This document shows positions 19,234 to 23,523 of a stretch of DNA of 23,523 nt, piece by piece. The translations under genes and the position numbers were made by a program. Under the pieces are notes generated by a model that did no database searches, was not told the origin of the DNA, and was given only the letters and a program-made list of their open reading frames with translations. Position 1 is the first letter of the stretch; every line of letters starts with the position of its first letter. Source of the DNA: a virus; the IMG/VR virus record IMGVR_UViG_3300027631_000141, positions 1 to 23,523 of that record. One strand, written 5' to 3'.

Positions 19234-19845
19234 ATGAAAACTCTATTTTTATTTTTATTTATTTTATTGTCTTTAAATTCTTGTACTGTATATACAGAAA
19301 AACAATCAGAAGCATTATCAAAAGTAGTATATGCTTCCAAAGATTCAATGGAAGCTGCTAGAATTGATTTGGCTGACAAGTACGTTACTGAAACAACAAG
19401 ACTAGTTAGACCTCCAAAAAACAGAATTAAAATAGAATCTATTTACCAAAAAAGCATTCAGCAACATATTGAAACAATTGCATCTAGTAGCAACAGAGAA
19501 CCCATTCCAATTAACAAACAAAGAATGGTCATAATTCCAGAAAAGTATAGAGCAGATACCGTTGTTGTAGTAAGCACCGAAGAATATCAACGTCTTTTGA
19601 AAGATAAAGAAACGTTTGCTCAAATTCAACGAGATAACGAAGGATTAGCAGAAGCCAAACAAACAGTCGATAATGAATTAATTCGTCAATTAGAAAATAG
19701 AGACAAAATGATTAACGATTTAAATATTATGCAGAAAAAACTTGTTGAAAAGGATTTAGCAATACTGCAAAGAAACATTATTATAGTATTTTTGATTTCT
19801 GCAATCGGAGGAGCAACATATTTGAGAATTAAAGGAATATTATGA
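19234..19845 (+). CDS. Candidate unimolecular spanin (lipoprotein with C-terminal span)
   Basis: The N-terminal signal MKTLFLFLFILLSLNSC ends in a lipobox with the lipidated Cys at residue 17. A periplasmic part with basic patch (LVRPPKNRIKIE) and a helical stretch (AKQTVDNELIRQLENRDKMI) leads to a C-terminal membrane span IIIVFLISAIGGATYL (about 182-197). A protein tethered to the outer membrane by lipid and to the inner membrane by a C-terminal span is the topology of u-spanins, which fuse the membranes in the last lysis step. Its position at the head of a coupled holin/endolysin unit supports this. Length (203 aa) is longer than typical u-spanins. Confidence 0.65.
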   Translation: MKTLFLFLFILLSLNSCTVYTEKQSEALSKVVYASKDSMEAARIDLADKYVTETTRLVRPPKNRIKIESIYQKSIQQHIETIASSSNREPIPINKQRMVIIPEKYRADTVVVVSTEEYQRLLKDKETFAQIQRDNEGLAEAKQTVDNELIRQLENRDKMINDLNIMQKKLVEKDLAILQRNIIIVFLISAIGGATYLRIKGIL

Positions 19846-19949
19846 ATAATATAGAAGAAAAAATAAAAGAGTTAATATGGAATCATGCACTTAAAATTAT
19901 TTTTACGTTTGGAGTTGTTGTGGGGATTATAATTAAAACTATTTTATGA
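19842..19949 (+). CDS. 35-aa single-span membrane peptide
   Basis: The ATG overlaps the previous stop (ATGA at 19842) and its own stop overlaps the next ATG (ATGA at 19946), so it is locked into a translationally coupled chain. MNNIEEKIKELIWNHALKII is an amphipathic start and IIFTFGVVVGIIIKTIL a single span. AAAGGAATATT just upstream provides a weak ribosome site. It could be an antiholin or a small holin. Confidence 0.7.
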   Translation: MNNIEEKIKELIWNHALKIIFTFGVVVGIIIKTIL

Positions 19950-20374
19950 TTCCGTTTATAAAAAATGCAATAATGACGGGAGTTTCTTACTTGAGTAGTA
20001 ATAAGGTTCCTCCAAATACTTCACCAGAAAAACAAAAACGATTGCGGTCAACCAACCACATGGAGTCTAAAAAATTCTATATTGTGTTAACGTCTGTAAT
20101 TATTCTTGCTTTTTTTTATTTTGCTAGTGTTGGTATGATATTTTTAATACCCGCTAGTCCTGAATTTATTAGCGGATTTGTTACAATGTTTTCTAAAACA
20201 ATTGAAATTTTGTCTATTATCATTGCTTCATATGTAGGAGCACAAGCAGTCGTAGATTTAAAATATGGTAGTCATTCGAGTGCTTCTTTGGAAGGAACAA
20301 CACATACAGAGAAAACAGAAAATATAACTGTTATACATACAAATGCTAAGGAAGACGATTATGAACTCATCTAA
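19946..20374 (+). CDS. Candidate holin, 142 aa
   Basis: A basic, Pro-rich N-terminus (about 1-42) is followed by two spans: FYIVLTSVIILAFFYFASVG (about 44-63, plus MIFLI) and TIEILSIIIASYVGAQAVVD (about 85-104). The polar tail has many Thr/Glu/His residues. The sequence ASVGMIFL...PEFISGFVTMFSKTIEIL resembles a conserved membrane protein I recall from marine T4-type phages. Its place directly before the lysozyme gene, with overlapping start and stop codons, makes a holin role likely. The tail is longer than in classic holins. Confidence 0.65.
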   Translation: MIPFIKNAIMTGVSYLSSNKVPPNTSPEKQKRLRSTNHMESKKFYIVLTSVIILAFFYFASVGMIFLIPASPEFISGFVTMFSKTIEILSIIIASYVGAQAVVDLKYGSHSSASLEGTTHTEKTENITVIHTNAKEDDYELI

Positions 20375-20978
20375 ACCCTCTAATAAAACTCTAGATTTAT
20401 TGCTTAACTACGAAGTTGGAGGTGGTAAATCATATTATGAAAAATATCTTTCTAAATTCACTTGGCCTGGAGGTGCTTCTGGACCAACGATTGCCATTGG
20501 AGTAGATTGTGCATATTATTCTGAAACAGAACTTGTTAAAATATTTTCCTTTCTTTCAAAAGAACAACTAGATAAAATTAAAAAAGCTTCTGGAAAATCG
20601 GGAGAGAGAGGAAAGGAATATACCAAGACACTTAGATCAGCAGGAATTATTGTTGACTGGGATAAAGCTCTAGATATTTTTCAAAAACTTACTTGGCCAA
20701 AATTTACAAAACTTGCAGAAAAAACATTTCCTGGTTTATCAGACTTACATCCAGATGCTTATGGAGCAATTATTTCTTTAGTATTTAATCGTGGAACTAG
20801 TCTTAAAGGAGATTCTAGAAAAGAAATGGTTAATATAAAAAATCTAATTCCAAAAAAAGATTATAAAAAAATAGCAAAAGAATTTCGTAATATGAAACGA
20901 ATTTGGATTGGAAAAAATTTAGACGGTTTACTTGAAAGAAGAGAGGCAGAAGCTAAGTTAGTTGAAAGCTGTGTATGA
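20361..20978 (+). CDS. Lysozyme-like endolysin, 205 aa
   Basis: The N-terminal part contains LDLLLNYEVGGGKSYYEKYL (Glu18 as probable catalytic acid), followed by TWPGGASGPTIAIGVDCAYY (about 34-53), the E...G-x-T-I-G-x-G-x-D layout of phage lysozyme-type muramidases. YGAIISLVFNRGTSLKGDSR (about 135-154) matches the conserved S-L-V-x-N-R-G block of this endolysin type. There is no signal peptide, so it would need a holin to cross the inner membrane. The start at 20361 is preceded by AAGGAAG and overlaps the holin gene by 14 bases; the ATG at 20343 is in frame but has no ribosome site. It cuts the glycan backbone. Confidence 0.8.
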   Translation: MNSSKPSNKTLDLLLNYEVGGGKSYYEKYLSKFTWPGGASGPTIAIGVDCAYYSETELVKIFSFLSKEQLDKIKKASGKSGERGKEYTKTLRSAGIIVDWDKALDIFQKLTWPKFTKLAEKTFPGLSDLHPDAYGAIISLVFNRGTSLKGDSRKEMVNIKNLIPKKDYKKIAKEFRNMKRIWIGKNLDGLLERREAEAKLVESCV

Positions 20979-21214
20979 ACCTTTCTGATATATATTCAAA
21001 TAATGTTAAAGGATCTGTAAATTCTAGTGGATTTATGCTTCCTACTATAGAAAAGGATCCTACTATTTTAGATCTAGAAAGAAAAATGTTTAATACATTT
21101 GAAAAAATAGATCCATATAAAGAAACGATTAAATTAAATAACGTATCAACAGTGTCATTAGAAGATGCTATAAAGGAACTTGCTAAAACACTAAGAAACA
21201 AAGATACGAAGTAG
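20975..21214 (+). CDS. Small unrecognised protein, 79 aa
   Basis: Its ATG overlaps the endolysin stop (ATGA at 20975-20978), continuing the coupled chain. The N-terminal half is Ser/Asn-rich (MNLSDIYSNNVKGSVNSSGF), the rest helical and charged (LDLERKMFNTFEKIDPYKET, then EDAIKELAKTLRNKDTK). It has no membrane span. No family is recognised. Coupling suggests a role in lysis timing or late morphogenesis. Confidence 0.7.
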   Translation: MNLSDIYSNNVKGSVNSSGFMLPTIEKDPTILDLERKMFNTFEKIDPYKETIKLNNVSTVSLEDAIKELAKTLRNKDTK

Positions 21215-21226
21215 GTATTTTTATTG

Positions 21227-21233
21227 ATAAGTA
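21227..21233 (+). promoter_or_regulatory. Late-type box (long spacing)
   Basis: ATAAGTA, 14 bp before the ATG at 21248. It overlaps a possible upstream TTG start at 21224, which is therefore less likely. Confidence 0.4.
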
Positions 21234-21247
21234 TTGTATATACTACA

Positions 21248-21658
21248 ATGTCTACAAAAGAATCTACAAAAACATCTAATACTTTTTTAAATAAAATAGG
21301 AATATTTGAATCGAATCACGGTCCTTTTATTAATATAATATTTAAACCACTTTTAACTCTTATGGTATTTTTATCAGTAGGATATTATACTATGTGGTTA
21401 TCAACAAATTATTTAAAAACGGATAAATTTGTTGTTTATGCCGAAAAACAACTTTTATCTGATAAACAACAAGATGAATTTTCAAAGTCTAGATTTGAAA
21501 TTACACAAACAAAACTAGAAACAATAATAAATCAGCAAGTAGCATATACAGAACAATTAAAAGCATATAATCAAATATTAAGTAATTTTCAAAAACAAGT
21601 AGATACTATAAACGATAGACTTATATATTTAGAAAGAAATAAAAATGTTAATCAATAG
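21248..21658 (+). CDS. Single-span membrane protein with coiled coil, 136 aa
   Basis: A short polar N-terminus, one hydrophobic segment (IIFKPLLTLMVFLSVGYYTM, about 30-49) and a long helical Gln/Lys-rich region with coiled-coil heptads (QTKLETIINQQVAYTEQLKA and on to RLIYLERN) suggest an inner-membrane protein with a periplasmic rod. That topology fits an i-spanin or an antiholin, but also other envelope proteins. It follows the lysis cluster with its own late-type box. Confidence 0.65.
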   Translation: MSTKESTKTSNTFLNKIGIFESNHGPFINIIFKPLLTLMVFLSVGYYTMWLSTNYLKTDKFVVYAEKQLLSDKQQDEFSKSRFEITQTKLETIINQQVAYTEQLKAYNQILSNFQKQVDTINDRLIYLERNKNVNQ

Positions 21659-21688
21659 TATTCTAACATTGTTTGTGTAATTATATTT

Positions 21689-21862
21689 GTGAAAAAAACT
21701 CAAGCATATCGACAAGGAATTATAAAGACAAAATCACATTCTGTTTTATTGTATGGACAAGTTGTTTATATAATTGAGGAACTTGATGATATATGTAAAG
21801 TTAGAGTTTCTAATTGTTCTAATATTGAGATCATAGACAAAAAAAATATAATAATTTATTGA
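21689..21862 (+). CDS. Possible 57-aa protein, GTG start
   Basis: A short frame with GTG start encodes KKTQAYRQGIIKTKSHSVLL, then YGQVVYIIEELDDICKVRVS and a strand-rich end. The G-x-V-V-Y-x-x-E...V-R-V-S...I pattern looks like a small SH3-like beta barrel as found in some phage proteins. A box TGTAATTAT lies a few bases upstream but is a poor match. The frame stops where the tRNA promoter begins (TTGACT overlaps the stop). Confidence 0.45.
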   Translation: MKKTQAYRQGIIKTKSHSVLLYGQVVYIIEELDDICKVRVSNCSNIEIIDKKNIIIY

Positions 21863-21886
21863 CTTTTTATAGAAAATAATTATTAT
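21859..21886 (+). promoter_or_regulatory. Sigma-70-type promoter of the tRNA cluster
   Basis: TTGACT (21859-21864), 16 bp, TATTAT (21881-21886), 8 bp before the first tRNA base at 21895. It probably drives the Glu-Ser-Ser tRNAs. Confidence 0.6.
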
Positions 21887-21894
21887 AAACATAT

Positions 21895-21969
21895 GTCTTC
21901 ATAGTGTAATGGTTAGCACCTGCCCCTTTCACGGGCATAGTAGGGGTTCAAATCCCCTTGGAGATGCCA
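21895..21969 (+). tRNA. tRNA-Glu (anticodon TTC)
   Basis: GTCTTCA pairs with TGGAGAT across the acceptor stem. The anticodon arm is TGCCC-CTTTCAC-GGGCA with anticodon TTC, and the T-arm is AGGGG-TTCAAAT-CCCCT. CCA is encoded. Confidence 0.95.
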
Positions 21970-21981
21970 ATAGCGAGATTA

Positions 21982-22071
21982 GGAAGCTTACTCAAGTGGT
22001 TTACGAGAGCGGTTTACTAAACCGCCGAACTTTAATAGGTTCCGTGGGTTCGAATCCCACAGCTTCCTCCA
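21982..22071 (+). tRNA. tRNA-Ser (anticodon ACT), long variable arm
   Basis: GGAAGCT pairs with AGCTTCC. The anticodon arm is GCGGT-TTACTAA-ACCGC, so the anticodon is ACT, reading AGU. The variable arm GAACTTTAATAGGTTC is class II, consistent with serine. CCA is encoded. Bacterial Ser tRNAs for AGY codons normally have GCT, so A34 is unusual. Confidence 0.9.
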
Positions 22072-22076
22072 TATAC

Positions 22077-22165
22077 GGATAGATGGCAGAGTTGGTCTAT
22101 TGCACCTGACTTGAAATCAGGAGAACCGAAAGGTTCCGTGGGTTCGAATCCTACTCTATCCGCCA
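22077..22165 (+). tRNA. tRNA-Ser (anticodon TGA)
   Basis: GGATAGA pairs with TCTATCC. The anticodon arm is CCTGA-CTTGAAA-TCAGG, anticodon TGA. The long variable arm GAACCGAAAGGTTC is typical of serine. CCA is encoded. Confidence 0.95.
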
Positions 22166-22179
22166 TTTTCAATTTTATA

Positions 22180-22197
22180 GTAAGTATAAGATAAATA
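22180..22197 (+). promoter_or_regulatory. Two late-type boxes
   Basis: GTAAGTA (22180-22186) and GATAAATA (22190-22197). The latter ends 7 bp before the ATG at 22205. Confidence 0.65.
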
Positions 22198-22204
22198 TTA
22201 AAAC

Positions 22205-22492
22205 ATGAGAACACTAGACAATATTTTATTAGAAGAGGCGTATTTCAAAATACTAAAAGAAGATGAAAATTTTTCACCTTCAAATACAGAACCACAAGTT
22301 ACTCCAACTGATTTTCAATCTTTAATACGATCTAAGGTAAGTGTTATTTTAAATCAAATACGAGACGTAATAGAAGATACTACAAACGAATTGATAAAAT
22401 CATCCACCGAAGGAGATGTACAAGATATTTCAGATGATGTTGAGCGTGGTATAAAATCAGAAATTGCTAAATATTTGAAAGAATACGTTTGA
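22205..22492 (+). CDS. Leader-bearing protein between tRNAs, 95 aa
   Basis: MRTLDNILLEEAYFKILKED is a clear member of the shared leader family, with LLE as candidate protease site. The rest is acidic and helical (SLIRSKVSVILNQIRDVIED, then SDDVERGIKSEIAKYLKEY) with a Pro/Thr-rich hinge between (SPSNTEPQVTPTD). No known family. It is inserted between the Ser and Tyr tRNA genes and has its own two late-type boxes. A 9-bp palindrome follows. Confidence 0.75.
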   Translation: MRTLDNILLEEAYFKILKEDENFSPSNTEPQVTPTDFQSLIRSKVSVILNQIRDVIEDTTNELIKSSTEGDVQDISDDVERGIKSEIAKYLKEYV

Positions 22493-22503
22493 TTTTTTTA
22501 AAT

Positions 22504-22529
22504 ATTGTTGTAAATTATTATACAACAAT
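22504..22529. other. Perfect 9-bp inverted repeat before tRNA-Tyr
   Basis: ATTGTTGTA (22504-22512) faces TACAACAAT (22521-22529). There is no T-run after it, and the tRNA starts 5 bases later. It may be a processing hairpin or weak terminator. Confidence 0.55.
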
Positions 22530-22533
22530 AAAT

Positions 22534-22618
22534 GGGTAGTTCGTATAGCGGCAATTACCGGGGACTGTAAATCCCCTGCCTTCGGGCTTCGCAGGTTCGA
22601 GTCCTGCACTGCCCACCA
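22534..22618 (+). tRNA. tRNA-Tyr (anticodon GTA)
   Basis: GGGTAGT pairs with ACTGCCC. The anticodon arm is GGGGA-CTGTAAA-TCCCC, anticodon GTA, with the long variable arm GCCTTCGGGC as expected of bacterial Tyr. CCA is encoded. Confidence 0.95.
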
Positions 22619-22625
22619 TTTTAAT

Positions 22626-22715
22626 GCCAATGTGACCGGAATTGATAACGGCCCCGATTTGTAATCGGGTATGGAATAATATCCTTTGTGGGTTTGAGTC
22701 CCACCGTTGGCTCCA
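22626..22715 (+). tRNA. tRNA with Thr anticodon (TGT) and long variable arm
   Basis: GCCAATG pairs with CGTTGGC. The anticodon arm is CCCGA-TTTGTAA-TCGGG, anticodon TGT (Thr, ACA). The variable region is 18 nt with a GGA/TCC mini-stem, a class II feature normally limited to Leu, Ser and Tyr in bacteria. The T-loop is TTTGAGT, lacking the usual C at position 56. CCA is encoded. Confidence 0.8.
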
Positions 22716-22721
22716 TTTCAA

Positions 22722-22748
22722 TGTAGAGTAGATCAGTGGTTTATTGCA
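22722..22748 (+). pseudogene. Possible degraded tRNA 5' half
   Basis: TGTAGAG-TA-GATCAGTGGTTTA resembles an acceptor strand, T8-A9 and a D-arm with GG. Only its GAG matches the CTC of the 3' half at 23391. It lies between the last tRNA and the HNH gene. The assignment is weak. Confidence 0.25.
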
Positions 22749-22763
22749 ATGTATTATCGTGTT

Positions 22764-22771
22764 GATAAATA
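22764..22771 (+). promoter_or_regulatory. T4-type late promoter box
   Basis: GATAAATA ends 5 bp before the ATG at 22777, which favours that start over the in-frame ATG at 22744. Confidence 0.6.
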
Positions 22772-22776
22772 TTTTT

Positions 22777-23400
22777 ATGATTATTAAAAGGAATAAAAAA
22801 GAGTGTCCAAAATGTGGATTAAAAATTGCATTATCATCTTTTCGCAGACACGTTAATGGTAAAAGTTGTGGTAAACAATATGAAAAATTTGATGGTAATA
22901 ATTGTGTTTATTGTGATCTTTTAATTTTAAATAAAGGATCTTTACTCGCTCACATGAAATGTTGTAAGAAAAATCCAAATCCGATTAAATGGAATCGATC
23001 CCCAAAAGCTGGTTCTAAAAAAGGACGGGTTGTATGGAACAAAGGTAAAAAATTTGAAAATGAAACAATAGATAGAATTATTCATCAAATTGATTCCGGT
23101 GAATATATGAAATATGGAGAATGTAATATAAGAAAAAAAATTAAAAAATATTTAATTTATAAATACGGACATAAATGTATGATATGTGATTTATCGGAAT
23201 GGCAAGATGTAAAAATACCTTTAGTTTCTGATCATATTGATGGTGATTCTAAAAATAACGAAATCTCAAATTTTAGAATAATTTGCAATAATTGTGATTC
23301 AATATTACCAACATTTAAATCAAAAAACAGAGGAAAGGGTAGAATAAACAGATACAAAATAAACCCGTCGGTCATCGGTTCAAATCCGATCTCAGGCTGA
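22777..23400 (+). CDS. HNH homing-type endonuclease with zinc fingers
   Basis: In this 207-residue protein, two N-terminal zinc-finger-like units (C10-x2-C13 with H25 and C31; C43-x2-C46 with H59 and C62) precede a basic linker containing WNRSPKAGSKKGRVVWNKGK. The HNH core at 134-173 has CMICD, VSDHIDGDSKNNEISNFRII and CNNC: metal-binding Cys pairs, the catalytic His in DHIDGD, and N-x-R. Phage HNH enzymes of this type nick or cut DNA near their insertion site and spread by homing. The last 12 or so codons read through the 3' half of a tRNA, and the stop TGA lies at its very end, so the gene's 3' end was probably captured from the tRNA. Confidence 0.9.
   Translation: MIIKRNKKECPKCGLKIALSSFRRHVNGKSCGKQYEKFDGNNCVYCDLLILNKGSLLAHMKCCKKNPNPIKWNRSPKAGSKKGRVVWNKGKKFENETIDRIIHQIDSGEYMKYGECNIRKKIKKYLIYKYGHKCMICDLSEWQDVKIPLVSDHIDGDSKNNEISNFRIICNNCDSILPTFKSKNRGKGRINRYKINPSVIGSNPISG
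23361..23398 (+). pseudogene. tRNA 3' half fused to the HNH gene
   Basis: AAACCCGTCGGTC looks like an anticodon-stem 3' strand and variable loop. ATCGG-TTCAAAT-CCGAT (23374-23390) is a perfect T-arm and CTCAGGC an acceptor strand. No CCA follows, unlike every intact tRNA here. No matching intact 5' half (GCCTGAG, CGGGT) is seen upstream. Confidence 0.7.
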
Positions 23401-23408
23401 TTTTTTTA

Positions 23409-23437
23409 TTGACATTTTTCGAAAAAAATAATATTTT
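23409..23437 (+). promoter_or_regulatory. Possible sigma-70-type promoter
   Basis: TTGACA (23409-23414), 17 bp, TATTTT (23432-23437), 6 bp before the ATG at 23444. The T-run at 23401-23407 may belong to an upstream terminator. Confidence 0.45.
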
Positions 23438-23443
23438 AATTAA

Positions 23444-23523
23444 ATGAATAAAATATACGATCAGTTAGCAGAACTTGATGATGATCTCAACAAGGTAAAG
23501 GATCTTCAAGATAGTATATTGGA
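23444..23523 (+). CDS. N-terminal part of an unrecognised protein
   Basis: An open frame runs off the window end and begins MNKIYDQLAELDDDLNKVKD. It is acidic and helical, possibly the start of a coiled coil. Too little is visible to assign a family. Confidence 0.5.
   Translation, partial: MNKIYDQLAELDDDLNKVKDLQDSIL

Noticed and set aside
22032-22721. Minus-strand frames with GFEPTEPFGSP and GIRTHG-like peptides
   Set aside because: These are the well-known spurious translations of the antisense strand of tRNA genes; both lie exactly over the tRNA cluster.

Overview
The window looks like part of the genome of a large, AT-rich, T4-type tailed phage of a Gram-negative host. The evidence is TATAAATA-like late promoter boxes, a lysis cassette, a tmRNA, a CCA-encoding tRNA cluster, lipoproteins with lipoboxes and many small phage-type genes. 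There are no ribosomal, metabolic or plasmid genes. The host cannot be named: one clean sigma-70 promoter (TTGACA, 17 bp, TAATAT) and two AGGAGG/AAGGAAG ribosome sites argue for an ordinary sigma-70 bacterium, nothing finer.

Region A (1-6060) is a series of small, mostly unrecognised early-type genes packaged as repeated cassettes. Each cassette has a promoter with fixed geometry (-35 TTGCTT/TTGATA, 17 bp, -10 GACACT-like, exactly 9 bp, ATG), one to three genes, and a near-identical AATCCCATCAC...GTGGTGGGATTTTT terminator. An extended palindrome family (CCGTAAGATAC...GTATCTTACGG) and AT-rich iterated arrays fill the spacers. A DNA cytosine methyltransferase-like gene, a lipoprotein and a cysteine-peptidase-like protein are the recognisable products.

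Region B (6060-6260) is a gene-free junction with a GC-rich hairpin island and three TATAAATA boxes.

Region C (6260-17850) carries late-type genes. The second gene is a clear ubiquitin homologue (6758-7021). Six genes here and one in region D share an N-terminal leader, M(R/K)NxDxILLExxY, or a relative of it; it looks like a capsid-targeting peptide for internal virion proteins. Also present are a PD-(D/E)xK-type nuclease, a complete C5 cytosine methyltransferase with a conserved phage partner gene, a nucleotidyltransferase, a coiled-coil membrane protein, a metallophosphoesterase and a microprotein with the KMVPNCVP motif.

Region D (17850-23523) has a complete tmRNA with its terminator, then a translationally coupled lysis cassette (u-spanin-like lipoprotein, 35-aa membrane peptide, holin candidate, lysozyme-like endolysin), a tRNA cluster (Glu, Ser, Ser, Tyr, and a long-armed tRNA with a Thr anticodon), and an HNH endonuclease gene whose 3' end runs into a tRNA 3' half.

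A unifying feature is that most promoter-proximal genes, early and late, have their promoter box so close to the start codon that the transcript should begin at or within a few bases of it. This phage may therefore rely heavily on leaderless mRNAs.
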